From Leptobrachium leishanense (lineage: Eukaryota > Chordata > Amphibia > Anura > Megophryidae): a DNA stretch of 64,000 nt. The first letter of the stretch is position 1. Every line of letters starts with the position of its first letter. The notes under the pieces were generated by a model that worked only from the letters and a program-made list of their open reading frames with translations, searched no databases and was not told the DNA's origin. The position numbers and the translations under genes were made by a program. Positions 22,453 to 34,142 of the stretch are shown piece by piece. The DNA lies in the NCBI GenBank assembly GCA_009667805.1, contig CM019063.1, forward strand, positions 413,764,626-413,828,625, given 5' to 3'.

Positions 22453-22540
22453 TATGTATTTCGTTGCCTTTTGTTATTGTAAACGCTGCGGAAACTGTTG
22501 GCGCTATATAAATTATGACAATAATAATAATATATGAATA
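22453..22540 (+). mobile_element. L2 LINE 3' tail
   Basis: The phrase GCTGCGGAAACTGTTGGCGC followed by TATATAAAT and an AATAATAAT microsatellite is the typical 3' terminus of L2-clade LINEs. Only the tail is present, as expected for 5'-truncated insertions. Confidence 0.7.
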
Positions 22541-24007
22541 TATCAGGGTTATTTAAAGAGCGCCGAAATTCAAGCTGACAAAGGGGGTAAAATAAACCCC
22601 ACCTCAACTTTTAAAAGCTGTTTGAAAAAAAAAAACTGCACGAAAAAGCCTGTAATATCCTATGAATAATAAAAAAAAGGTCTTTTACAGAAAAAAAAGC
22701 TATTTAAAAAAAGAATCGGAAAACAAAATTGACAGAAAAATCCAGAAACATGCCTAAAAAAATCCTAAAGAAAATAAAGAGACTTTTTGCTGCAAATTAA
22801 AAGAATAAATGGTTTAATTGATATTTAATAAAAACAGGAATATTTTTTAGAGAAAAGAGGAGATATATATGTAATATATATCGCACAACGTAGGCGCCTA
22901 TTTCTTAAAAGAACTACTCAGTGATCATATATAGTGATTCGAGAGTTAAGTAAAACAAGTAAATATTGTGACGCTGTCCAAAGGGTAATTATAAAAACAC
23001 AGAAAAAACAACCAAAATCTGTGTCTAACAGAAATGAAAAAATACGATTGCAATCAACCGTAGCGCGTCAAAAGGAAAAGATTAGGAATAAAAGTGCAAC
23101 AATCACAAAGTGACATATATGGTATATGTGTTCACTATGTGACCAAACAGTAAGTGCTCATGCACATATATCACAGTGATGTAACAACTATATTTAAAAT
23201 TCAGTAAAGTGCAACAATGTCAACAATGTGCTGCATATATACAAAGTATATGCTCAAAAAAAGTATGTATATTTCCTCCAAAAAAACATATGGTTAATAA
23301 AGTGCAACAGTGTCCAAATGTGCAAAAAAGGAAGTGTCCAGTGATATGATCCAATAAGATAATATATATACCAGTCCGCAAGGTAATGGGTTATTAAAAA
23401 TGATACAGTCCTCCTCTCTTGATCTGTATATTCCTCGTCATTTCTCAACACAGATGAAAAAAAGGAGGGGGAGGACGAGGGAGAGAGAACAAATTGACGG
23501 ACAAGATAAAAAAGAGAGAGGGGGTAAACAAAAAAAAGAAAAATGATTGCGCAGAAAATCTTAATAAAGTATGGTAAATATATTAATCACAGGGAAGCGG
23601 AACACTCACATTCGTAAGAGCCCAAAAAATCCCTGGCTCTAGGTTTAGGGACCTTCAGCCAAATAAAGGGTGGCGTGTCCCTTCTTTGATCACCAGCACT
23701 TGTTGAGATGACTATGATAAAACAAACAGCGCTCCCATAGTGTAATACTGTGAGTACAATGTTCAAGAACAGTGATTGACAGTACACTCACCGAGTATGG
23801 AGCCTCATATACACAGGCTCGGTCGGTGTAGCGTTGGGTGCACTAAGGTGGATACCCAGAACCTCTTCCTCACCGTCTATGGATAAGTTGTAGAGCTTCC
23901 AAATAATATTTGAAAGTGATGTTCCAAAAAATTTGCAGGAGAGAATAGTCAAATAGAAGAATAAAAATATTTTATTAAATATAAAATCTACTAAAATGGA
24001 CAAATGC

Positions 24008-24056
24008 GTTACCGAGACGCGTTTCGACTATTCACAGCCTTCCTCAGTCGGTATTT
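24008..24056 (-). ncRNA. Hammerhead-like motif at the centre of the foldback element
   Basis: On the minus strand TACCGA, CTGAGGA, a GGCT/AGTC stem, GAAAC, GCGTC and TCGGTA occur in that order. TACCGA and TCGGTA pair as stem I. CTGAGGA fits the CUGANGA core because position 7 is variable, and GAAACGCGTC gives a two-pair stem III and a GTC cleavage triplet. One extra A lies between the core and stem II, which could weaken activity. Confidence 0.5.
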
Positions 24057-24758
24057 ATGGTGCACTAATGTCCAAAGGTAAATCCAAAGCCTACCGACCG
24101 AGCCTGTGTATATGAGGCTCCATACTTGGTGAGTGTACTGTCAATCACTATTGTTGAACATTGTACATACAGTATTACACTATGGGAGCGCTGTTTGTTT
24201 TATCATAGTCATCTCAACAAGTGCTGGTGATCAAAGAAGGGACACGCCACCCTTTATTTGGCTGAAGGTCCCTAAACCTTCTTACGAATGTGAGTATTCC
24301 GCATCCCTGTGATTAATATATTTACCATACTTTATTAAGATTTTCTGCACGATCATTTTTCTTTTTTTTGTTTGCCCCCCTCTCTTTTTTATCTTGTCCT
24401 TCAATTTGTTCTCTATCCCTCGTCCTCGTCCTCCCCCTCCTTTTTCTTCATCTGTGTTGAGAAACGACGAGGAATATACAGATCAAGAGAGGAGGACTGT
24501 ATCATTTTTAATAACCCATTACCTTGCGGACTGGTACTGTATATATATTATCTTATTGGATCATATCACTGGACACTTCCTTTTTTGCACATTTGGACAC
24601 TGTTGCACTTTATTAACCATATGGTTTTTTGGAGGAAATATACATACTTGTTTTGAGCATATACTTTGTATATATGTAGCACATTGTTGACATTGTTGCA
24701 CTTTACTGAATTTTAAATATAGTTGTTACATCACTGTGATATATGTGCATGAGCACTA

Positions 24759-25077
24759 AGGCTGGGATCCCACCTGAGCGTATCTCATATGCGCGTTTTA
24801 CATGTGTTTTTTGTCGGGTGTTTTATGAGCGTTTTTGACAATTAGAAACGCGCGTCGTACACGTGTTTTTTGAAGTCTATGGCTGCAAACGCGCTTTAAT
24901 ACGCCCCAAAGAAGCTCCTGTACTTCTTTGGGCGTAGGGCGTTTTACAGCGCGTTCCTACACGCTGTAAAACGCCCAGGTGTGAACCATACCCATAGGAA
25001 ATAATGGGATTTCAGTGTTTGAGCGTTTGACAGTGCGTAGGAACACGCTGTAAAACGCCCAGGTGTGAACCAGGCCT
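24759..25077. mobile_element. TA-flanked MITE inside the right arm of the foldback
   Basis: Ends AGGCTGGGATCCCACC and GGTGTGAACCAGGCCT are imperfect inverted copies flanked by TA. The left arm of the foldback lacks this block at the matching place (near 23143), which confirms it as a later insertion. Internally GGGCGTTTTAC-type palindromes recur. Confidence 0.78.
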
Positions 25078-25503
25078 TACTGTTTTGGTCACATATTGAA
25101 CACATATACCATATATGTCACTTTATGATTGTTGCACTTTTATTCCTAATATTAGACTTCCTTTTGACACGCTACAGGGGATTGCAATCATATTTTTTCA
25201 GGAATATTTTTTACATTGAAACTTGTGGGATATCATTCGCCGGAATAAACCTGCCGAAAATCTGGTAATTTCACTAACATTTCTCTGCTGTTCGGTGTTC
25301 TCTGAATAGGTTAACCATTGCTTCTCTATGGGAGATTTCACTACCATCGAACAGGCACTGAATTTTGCGGGCAATTCACCAATGTATGGTGAACTGCCTG
25401 CTTTTTGAATAGCCGAATGGCCACAAAATTACACTATAGGAGGAAATTCACTGTTCGCTGCAATTTCAAAGCCAAATTTGGTGCTCTTTGCATAACCCTG
25501 TAT

Positions 25504-25858
25504 GTGTTCAATCAGGACTCTCTTTTACCCAGATATGGATAAGAGAGGGTTTTGACAAATTATACGTAATACACATCCACCAAACCACACCGACAGCTAA
25601 TGTTACGAATAACACCGGGCCTATGGCAGGGGAAAGGAAGTAAGTAGGTAAGAAACTAAAAGATAGACCAAGACAAAAAGACAAAAGCTGATCCTACCAT
25701 ACACTGCATTGTATCTCGCATTTTTGTACACTTTGGAGATGGTGCAAGGATTTAACTAGTAAGGGAAATGCATGTGTTTAGGTCAAAAGGGAGAAAACGC
25801 TTTTCTCACTGCTGAGTTCATATAGGCAATTAAAAACTTAAAATATCACATTAACATC
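25504..25858. other. Unassigned stretch
   Basis: No coding or repeat structure recognised between the family A copy and the hAT element. Confidence 0.4.
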
Positions 25859-25866
25859 TTCACAGC

Positions 25867-27892
25867 TAGGGATGAGCTGATCGGTTCGATCGGTTCGGAG
25901 TTCGATTCGAACATTGGCTGTTCGAAAGTTCGCGAACTTCGAACTTTTTGGGACGTTCGCCAAAAGTTCGAAAAAAAAAAAAAAAATTGAAAAAAGTATA
26001 AAAAAATGCTTAAAAAAATACTAAAAAATCTAGAAATAAAGAGACTCTTTACTGCAGAATATTACAAGCAACGGTTTATTAGATATTGTATTAAAACGTG
26101 AATTTTTTTAACATCGAAACCTATGGGATAAAACATTCTTGTTACTAAAACATCAGGCAGACACGGCCCTCTAATCAGGCACTGTAGAGGGCAGCCTGCC
26201 GGGGCCTCCCAAGGATCCCCTTTAGGAGCATGCGGCCGCCGGATGACAGAGCTGCGACTGTGCGGGATAGCCGCCCGGGTGCATGTGGCAGAGACAGGCA
26301 GCACAGGGAGGGAGCCACTGCACCTGCGGCCACGGCAGACCCCCCCCCCCACAATCAGGATCCAGGTAAGGCCACCAGGCTAAGGTAAGGCGACACATTT
26401 CTAAAAAAAATAAAATCCGAGGACATTTTTAAATGTCCCCGGGAACATAAAATAAAACTTTTTTTTTCTTTCTCTACCTGGCTGAATGTATTTAATTATA
26501 TATATTAGATACATTCAGCCAGGTAGAGGGGGGTGGCATGTGGGCTGCGCGGGGTCTCAGGCAGTGGTTTGTTTTTTTGCGTGTATATTTTTAGCAAATT
26601 TATAAAGGGAAGGTAGGGGCAGGTATATTCTCTGCTCTGTCGGGTTCAACATTGCTTCTGGAGGGATCAGCCAAATGGGGGGGGGGGTGCATTTAGTTGA
26701 GATTGTCCACATGCCACCCCCCATGTGCGTATGTGTATATATGGTCTGAGGTCTGTGGGTGGGTGTATATATATATATCTGCGTGTTGATATATACGTAT
26801 ATATAGGTCTGCGTGTTGATATATACGTATATGTCTGTGTGTGGTATCAATGCATCCCTACTCAATACCAGTGCTCCGTGTCCCTATAATATATATGATA
26901 TGGGGTTACCTTTTTTATATTTTTATACTATTTCTATTAAATTAACAGTAATTTTTGATGTATTTTATTCAGTAGAAACTTTTTTGCCTATATAACATGT
27001 GCTTTGTGAAAATGTATGCATGTTGTGTTTGCTTCCTGTTGCTACTGGTGTGTGCCGATTCTCACCATATACAGTAGCGCAGTACAAGTGCCTAAACATT
27101 GCTGACCCGGTTTTGTTATAGCTGCTGATGTAACTAAATAGATCGGGGATCTCTTCTGCATTACCAAAACCTCCACCACTTCACTCTTCCACAATACCTC
27201 AGAGGGGTTACGGTGTGAAGGCACTTGCTGCCATCAAAGGCAAAATATTTGGTGCACTAACGCCTGTACCAGATTCATATCATTTTAATATTTGACCGCA
27301 GGGTCCAACCCTGCACTCTTCCACAATACCACAGAGGGGTTACGGTGTGACGGCACTGTTGCATCCAAAGCCTGCATAAGTTTCACCATAATTTAGCCCA
27401 AAAAATCACTAAATTTGTTCTGCGTATCCTAAAACGTCTCCTCTTTTCATACAGGCTGCCGCCCCAAGCAGTTGTTTATGAATAGATTAAAGGAAAACCA
27501 TTTACCGTAATTTGAAATGTCATTTTTTTTGTTTTTAAATGTTTCTATACATCCTACAAATCCGCCACTTCATGGGCAGGTTATGGGGACCTCCTAGGCA
27601 CGATATTTGAAGGAATTTGTCGTTTTTATTCTTAACCTTTATTTCATGGAAAACTCACTCTTCCTTTAAAAACTTTTGTTTTTAACTTTTTGTCCTGGTT
27701 TCCTGTCCCCAGGGCACTACCCGAACCCCCATACACCTTTAATGGCAAATATCTTGCATATATGCCCTCTTGGAGGGCACTCTAAAAATTTAACTTTCGA
27801 GTCCCATTGACTTGCATTGAGTTCGGTTCGTGTTCGAACTCGAACTTTTGAAATTGTTCGAACCGAACACGGGGGTGTCCGGCTAATCACTA
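25867..27892. mobile_element. hAT-like non-autonomous element H1 (about 2.0 kb)
   Basis: It starts TAGGGATGAGC and ends GGCTAATCACTA, a decayed inverse of the same end. It is flanked by an 8-bp duplication with one mismatch (TTCACAGC at 25859-25866, TTCACAAC at 27893-27900). The terminal parts are rich in TTCGAAC words, as in the related element at 47739-48700. Inside lie a fragment of family A (about 25975-26130), a G/T-rich stretch and short tandem repeats near 26750-26840. No transposase is seen. The 8-bp duplication supports hAT. Confidence 0.75.
26754..26842 (+). repeat. Short tandem repeat of GTCTGCGTGTTGATATATAC
   Basis: Two to three imperfect copies of a roughly 33-bp G/T/A-rich unit, with TATA-type dinucleotide runs, lie within element H1. 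Confidence 0.7.
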
Positions 27893-27900
27893 TTCACAAC

Positions 27901-28454
27901 CACAAGTGGGCCCAATCCCAACCTGGCTGGTAAGCTAACGGTTCCAGCCTTAAGCCTAACGACTCCTGCAGCTATCATAGTTTACGACTGCATACTGTAA
28001 ATTAATGGCTCCTACACTTTTTATATGAGCTGTTAATTTGTGACTACCTAGAGAAGAATGAGCTATTCCTTGGAAACACGTACTCCTCAAAAGAGCTATG
28101 AATTAAAAAATTAACACTGGTTTACAGACGCTGCTCTTTTGCAATATCAGTCATTTCTCCAATTTAACCCTACCAATAAATCTCAAACTGTTTCCAGTGT
28201 ACTTCTATAATTCCTGCTGGACTCCTTTCAACCGAGCCTGTGCAGAGTTGCGTTTGGTTCCATAGAGCCCTATGGAGTCTAGCTCTGAGGCTGGCACAAA
28301 TTAGCAGGTACCTATTATTATGACTCAAGCCACTAATACAGAGGTAATAGGGAGCCGATAAGGTTTATCAGATCCAGCCCATTTTCCCCTAAGCTGCTCC
28401 CTTTTACCAATTTGGCTGTAATCGGCCCAACATTTATACACATTTACATGAAAT
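27901..28454. other. Unassigned stretch
   Basis: No gene or bounded element seen. Confidence 0.4.
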
Positions 28455-28458
28455 TTAA

Positions 28459-29070
28459 CCTCCCTGGCGGTATTCCCGAGTGTGACTCTGGGTTAAATTT
28501 CCCTACCGCGAACGGTAACCCCGAGCCACACTCGGGCTGGATGTTTACTCACCTCCTCCTGGCTCCCTCGCTGTCCCCCGCCGTGTGATCGCGGCGAGCT
28601 GCTTCCTGGAAGGCTCCCTGCGAGTCACACGGTGCAGGGTGGGCGGGAACCATCAGCAAACTTCATAAAAATACTGTAATCCAAAGTGCAATGTTTATGA
28701 ACGGCCACTGGGTGGCAGTACAGGATAAGAAATAGACCATACATCCTCTCACCCTTACTGTTTTCAGACCGATTTCAGTGTTTTTTGTTTTTTATTTTTT
28801 TTGAATATCATTTATTTGCATTATTTTGGATAATTATTTTTGGGATAATAAATTATTATTTCGTGTTTCAAACTTTATCGGACTCAGTATATTTACTATT
28901 TATTTATTTATTTATAAAGGATTTTACCAGTAAGAACTATTGATTGCACGGATTTCAGTGCGTGATTCCCAATTATTACAGGCTAACTATGTACAAAAAC
29001 ACCTTTCCTTTAAAAAAAATTGAGATGCTTTTAGACACGAAATTTTTAAAAAATTAGACCACCAGGGAGG
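28459..29070. mobile_element. piggyBac-like MITE, family P2 copy a
   Basis: TTAA lies on both sides (28455-28458 and 29071-29074), with inverted ends CCTCCCTGGCGGT and ACCACCAGGGAGG. A second palindrome (CCCGAGTGTGACTC...GAGCCACACTCGGG) lies just inside the left end. A second copy at 48898-50401 has nearly the same sequence but carries an insertion. No coding capacity. Confidence 0.85.
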
Positions 29071-29098
29071 TTAAGCATAAATTCCCACATACCTTTTT

Positions 29099-30531
29099 TT
29101 TTTTTTTTAATTCTTTATTTTAGAATTTTATGTCCGACAGCAGAGAAATATACAATGACTAAAGGCCGCGCAGGGCCAATAAGAGTCAGCAATGTAAACG
29201 CAGAAAACAAAACAGAGACAAAAGTCATCTCCATTACAGCAAATAACGGGGGGGGGGTAGTAACATCCCCAAATGGGGGGGTCTCATCAAAAAAAATAAT
29301 AATAAGACAATCTCTGCATATGGGGTGGGTGGTAAAAGTCATCTGTAAGAAACTCTTGGGGAGAAAAACAGAGACTTCAGGAAAAAAGAAAAAAACACTA
29401 TTAATGCAGCTTCAAAAAGGAGCAAAAAAGGTTGATAAGTCCTCCTGCAAAAGAAAATTTAACGTCTCAAAAGCTCCACGAAAGAATCCCCGCTAGCCAG
29501 TGAGGGTGGGGAGGGGGAAAAGATCACTCGGGCGGAAACATATTAAACATCAGGCAGTGGGTCCCGGGTGCAACAGAGAGACGAGGGGAGACGGGCAATG
29601 TCAGCCCGTATCCCGCCAAGAGGGCAGAAGGGCTCGTCGGGTAGGCAACCCCCAGACATCTTCCCCCATGGCAGGCACCACGATGCACGGCCCAGAGCCA
29701 GATCCCGGTGTGCAATCAGCCAGCCTCTTCAGCACCACCTCCGTAGGCAGCACAGGGGGACACCCGGTAAGATACTCTGGAGCTGCCACTCCAACTTCGA
29801 CGACCTCCTCCAGCACCAGCGTATCTCCGCAGCTTGAATCCGGCAGTGGGCCTGCCCGCAGCACCGAGTGTGCATCTTCGACAGCGCAGCCCTCTCCATC
29901 GCTCCCAGTCTCCAGACCCGCCGCACGGCAAGGGGGCAGGCACGCCTCAGGAGCACTAAGGCCGGAATCCGCTGCTCCTACACACCCCCTCAGTGCAGAC
30001 ATCATCTTTCTCCAGGTCCCCTTTGTGAGCGGGCAGGAGTCGTCACCCTCCGCATCTAGTAACGCCAAACAGGCGTCTAGGCCTGCAATCACGTCCATCT
30101 TCCCTGTACAGAGGGGAGGGGGGACCTCCCGCTGCCAAACCTCTCCACCTCTGTCCGTCCCTCCAACATCAGGCATTATAGCAGCCAGGAGATGGGGGCC
30201 CTCCATCTCCACAGCCTGCAACATGGACCCAGCCAGGGTCGCACACATCTAGGGAGCACGTCAGGGGACCAACAGGAGCCGGGGGAGGTAGGACGCAAAA
30301 TGGCTGCCAGCCACGTCCACCAGCGGAGAGAAAGTCCGCAAAGAGCAAGGTCTCTGGTCCGGAGGGGGAGCTGAACGGGCTCCGGACAGGTCAGTACCGG
30401 AGGCCAGCCACACAAAGACTTCTAGAAGAAAAATCTGCGTAAGTGAGGCTACTATAGAGTCTTTAAGCGAGGCAGACATGAGGAGCTCCACAGGGACACG
30501 TCCGCTCCTGCTCGTAGCCAGCCACGCCCCC
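29099..30531 (-). mobile_element. Minus-strand retroposon with poly(A) tail and 15-bp target duplication
   Basis: CCCACATACCTTTTT occurs at 29084-29098 and 30532-30546. On the minus strand the element starts with a G-run and GCGTGGC, and ends with AATAAAGAATT plus poly(A) (the T-run at 29099-29109). Its G-rich start resembles the 5' end of the LINE at 5459. A 215-codon frame (30248-29601, minus) and frames on the other strand are open, but none has a recognisable domain. It may be an internally deleted L1-type element or another non-autonomous retroposon. Confidence 0.7.
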
Positions 30532-30647
30532 CCCACATACCTTTTTAATGCAAAATGATGTTACTTTTCAGTAGAAATATACAGTAATTTTCAGTGGGAT
30601 TTCACTGTGTATTGTTTAATGGAAGTTTGAAAAAGCAGATTCTTTCT

Positions 30648-31544
30648 CAGTGGCGTCACAAGAGGGGGTGGGGGGTGCGGCCCGCACCGGGTGACACCAC
30701 CCCCTAGGGTGACACCCTAAATAAAATATATATATATTGTTTTTACACAAAAATATTTTATCAGGAACAATACATTGAGACTTCTCTCATTTTCAAGTAT
30801 GTCCTGGGTAGGCAAGGCCTAGGCTGGCACTTTTAAGGGGGCAGCAAAAAAAAAAAAAAACACTAAAGGGGATATTCACAGAGCACCGAAATGACGCAGT
30901 CATTTCAGTGTTCTGTTGTTCCCCGCACTTTGGGGAATCAAATTTCCCCCGTGAATTCACCGCAGGGTCCCTGAAGTGCAGGGAATCAGCCACCGAAAGC
31001 CGACACAAACTCGTCGCCAGCTGTTTTGAAAAAAAACTTTACTGAACGAAAATGTCTGGGATTAACATATAAGGTCCTATGAATGATAATAGAAAGGTCT
31101 GTTGGCTGGTTACCGCTCGGCCGGCCTCCAAGCTCAGGCAAGATCCAGGCCTCCAAGCTCAGGTGAGAACCAAGCCGGGGGCTCGCCTGAGCTTGGAAGA
31201 TGGCCGAGCAGGCAGCTCTGCCGGCCTCCAGGCTCAGATGAGCCCCCGACTTGGCTGGGCCTCTAGGCCCAGGCCAAGCTGGTGGCTCGCTTGAGCCTGG
31301 ATGCCGGCGCCTGCTTGGCCAGCCTCCATGCCCAGGCGAGCCCCCGGCTCAGCTGAATTTTTCAGCCGATTTTTTTCGGCTGAATTTCCATTTCGGCCGA
31401 AACCAAAAACACCATTTTCAGCAGATTAATTTTCGGGTGGCCAAAATTTCGGTGCATCCCCAAGAAAAACGCCGTATAACTAGGAGGGCGGCGTGACACC
31501 ATAAGTTACCACACCGGGTGACACCAACCCTAGTGACGCCACTG
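30648..31544. mobile_element. hAT-like MITE with CAGTGGCGTCAC ends
   Basis: Inverted ends CAGTGGCGTCAC and GTGACGCCACTG are flanked by TTCTTTCT (30640-30647) and TTCTTCCT (31545-31552), an 8-bp duplication with one mismatch. GGGTGACACC words recur near both ends. It contains a 'TATCAGGAAC' dispersed repeat fragment (about 30740-30830), a family A fragment (30865-31099) and repeats of CCTCCAAGCTCAGG at 31120-31340. No coding capacity. Confidence 0.82.
30865..31099. mobile_element. Family A MITE fragment (copy 3, left part)
   Basis: The block from ATTCACAGAGCACCGAAATG through AAGGTCCTATGAATGATAAT matches the left half of the other A copies and then stops abruptly. It is a truncated copy inside the hAT element. 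Confidence 0.65.
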
Positions 31545-31552
31545 TTCTTCCT

Positions 31553-32542
31553 TACATTAAATTTTTTAAAAATCAACAAAATTTATTGCTGCATTAGAAA
31601 AGGCAGGAAGGGAACAAATTACATGGTCTTTAACAAATATATAAGGATAAGATTCATGTTATCAAATTATAATTGCTGAAAAATATAGAGCAGATCTGTT
31701 GTGTTACTGTATCATTCCTCTATGATATAATTATGCCCATATACAGATACTACTTTCACAATCTGATTTCATTCTTTCTAAGCCGCAATGTTACAATGTC
31801 ATAATGATGTCATGGGTGGTGTACTGGGGGTCAGAAACCAACTGCAGAGGTGGGGGATGAATCATTGTGAAGCTGCTCAGATGGACCTTATATAGGTGGT
31901 GAGGTGGTCATGCTCCTCCCCAGGTACACCCCCCCAGCCAATCAGTATGACAGAGGCAGCTGACGTAGGCCCCCATCAGGTCTGTAAAGCCTAAGGGCCC
32001 TCCACCGGGGCCGAGTGCCATCCAATCCGGGCTCCTACAGCCCCCAAAAACATCACATGGTAAGGCCCGCCCAGTGTGCACAGAGCAGAGCCGCAGCGCT
32101 GAGTGCCCTGGAGCACTATAGTGGAGACCCGCGGGAGGCAGCACAAGGTACCAAAATGCCACCAGCCGCTGATCCGACTGCTGGACTGACAGCCGCCTGG
32201 AATTGACCGCCACCTGGCATGAATGTCTCAGCCAGCGGTGGCGTTAAAAATTATCACTATAAATTGCCATAAGCCGGCTATCTGACCAGTCACATGAATA
32301 TATTTCATGCCTATTGTATTAGAATAGAAGGACATTTCTGTCTGTTAATAATGCAGACTCTGAAATAATGAAACATGAGAGACACCATCTACTGTTTAGA
32401 TCATTTCATGTGAGCAAAATTTCTGTAAAAGATGAGTGAATCAATTGTAAATGTAAAACGTGTAAATTTACATTATTTATAAAAAAAATTATCCACCTTA
32501 GACTAGTAAGTAACCTACATACAAAATGCCTTTTTAACATTT
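31553..32542. other. Unassigned stretch
   Basis: A GC-rich segment at 31900-32230 is open in short frames, but I cannot link it to a family. No boundaries recognised. Confidence 0.4.
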
Positions 32543-33019
32543 TGGGGTTATTCAGAGAGCACCGAAATGTCACCGACATTCCCTACACTTCGGGGAATCA
32601 AATTTCCTGACCCTGCAGTGACTTCAGCATTCACTGCAAGGTGCCTGGAATGCATGGAATGGACCTGAAAATCCGCTGCAAAACCGCCGAAAAAAAGCCG
32701 ACATTCTGCCGAAAAAAACGCATCCAGTACGATCTGACGTATCGGATCAATCTAACCGCCGCAAAAAACATGTCGACCACATCCAGAAAAAGCCGACGAT
32801 CTGCCGCACACTGCGCCAACCAACTGCTGGAAAAAGCAAACAAGCTGACGAGCGGGGTAAAAGTGTCGAAATTGAAACGCTGTTTGAAAAAAAAATACTG
32901 GACGAAAATGTGTGGAATTAATATATAAGGTCCTATGAGCGGGCACCCACCATATAGCAGGCGACTAGTGCTGTTGCTTGTTCTCAAGACCCTCACAAAC
33001 CTCTCTGTTGCTCACTTTA

Positions 33020-33448
33020 AGGCTGGGGTCAGACCAGCGCACTTTTAACGTGCGTTCTGGCGCACATAATTACGGCCGCACTAGCAGCAGATGACGGGCA
33101 ATGACGGCCAATATACGATGTACGGCCGCACAAAAGTCCGGCCGTGCAAAGCAAGTGGAATTTGAACGCATTTTTTTGAGAATGCAGAACCGCTAGTACT
33201 GACGTACTGAGTGCGCAGCTGCGGCATAGCGGCGTGTTTGCGTGATTAGGAGATGTCAGACACTGCTAATGTCCAGCCTACATAACGTCCAGACGCAAAA
33301 AGAGTTTTATTGACGATCCGTACAAAATCACGCCCGAAAATGCGCGTCGTGTGACCGTTTTTGCACAATCCGTGAAAAAATACGTCAATGCGTTCGGACG
33401 CACTTTTTCACGTTCGCGGGGAAAAATGCTTTCGTCTGACCCTAGCCT
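33020..33448. mobile_element. TA-flanked MITE, family B copy 2
   Basis: Ends AGGCTGGGGTCAGACCAGCG and GTCTGACCCTAGCCT are inverted, with TA on the left and a mutated AA on the right. The CpG-rich body is an inverted relative of 22023-22450. Confidence 0.78.
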
Positions 33449-33465
33449 AAGTCTACAGAGTAATC

Positions 33466-34049
33466 CAGAGGCCTGTTCAATACCTCAGCCGCTGCAAGTG
33501 CTAAGTTAGCAACTTGCCATTGAACGCCGTTCAACCGCTCAGCGCTCAGCAGTGCTAACCTAGCACTTGCAGCGACCCGAGGAGATGCTGAATGTGACGT
33601 TTTAAAGATGGCCGCCGCCATGAAGCAAGTAACAATGCCGTACAGCAAGATGGCCGCCGCCTCGAAGCAAGTAATAATTCCGTACAGCAATGTTAATTTT
33701 GAGGTTTTTGTTCACCAAAGGACAAAATATTTATTTATTATTTCCCCCTGCACATAGACATATATTACAGTTCAATTTATATATTGTTTCAGAAGTAAAC
33801 ATAACGTTTATTCATTAAAAACTATCATTTGTGGTGTGTGTGCATACCAAACGGAATTGTGCTGACTGCTTCTCTTTATTATATTTTGTCCGAGTGATCC
33901 GAAAAACAATCTGAATTTTTCCTTAAGGAATCGTCGGCCATTTTGGATTCAAAATTCGCATTCCAAAGGGTTCAACGACACTGCTGCAGCAAACTGAATT
34001 GCTGCGCTGCAGCAATTCAGCAGCTGCTGAGGTATTGAACAGGCCTCTG
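33466..34049. mobile_element. MITE with perfect 24-bp inverted ends
   Basis: The first 24 bases (starting CAGAGGCCTGTTCAATACCT) are repeated exactly inverted at the right end. Subterminal words (GCAAGTGCTAAGTTAGCA) are also palindromic. A roughly 50-bp unit around AAGATGGCCGCCGCC is duplicated at 33605-33690. I see no clear target duplication. No coding capacity. Confidence 0.78.
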
Positions 34050-34084
34050 ACGTTGACCCCTTGCACGATGTGCCTAGAGCGTGT

Positions 34085-34142
34085 CAGCTATACCCACCTG
34101 ACGAGGCCTAACAAGGCTGAAACAATCATCAGGGGTTGCTGC
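34085..34142 (+). ncRNA. Hammerhead-like motif in the direct-repeat element
   Basis: On the plus strand ACCCAC, CTGACGA, a GGCCT/AGGCT stem, GAAAC and ATC follow each other, then GGGGTTGCTG, which can pair with the upstream CAGC...ACCC as stem I. CTGACGA fits CUGANGA. The stem III / cleavage region looks mutated, so this copy may be inactive. Confidence 0.42.

Larger units (their letters stand above)
22850..25198. mobile_element. Foldback retroelement-like insertion with 15-bp target duplication
   Basis: CAGGAATATTTTTTA occurs at 22835-22849 and again at 25199-25213, once in uninterrupted A copies, so it is a target duplication. The insert is largely a giant imperfect palindrome. 23035-23835 reappears inverted at about 24085-25198, around a centre near 24000-24070. 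No ORF with a recognisable domain remains. The centre carries a hammerhead-like motif. A long duplication plus hammerhead suggests a Penelope-like or retrozyme-type origin, as inference. Confidence 0.65.
22544..25500. mobile_element. Family A MITE copy 2, split by a foldback element
   Basis: The left end CAGGGTTATTTAAAGAG and right end CTCTTTGCATAACCCTG are inverted and flanked by TAT on both sides. The halves 22544-22849 and 25199-25500 align with the other A copies. The centre is replaced by the 22850-25198 insertion. Confidence 0.82.

Noticed and set aside
28040..28090. GAAACACGTACTCC as another hammerhead
   Set aside because: The upstream CTGATGA box is absent and stem II does not pair.
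29500..30252. Plus-strand 250-codon frame as a protein
   Set aside because: Ser/Pro/Thr-rich shadow of the minus-strand retroposon, whose poly(A) and target duplication fix the orientation.
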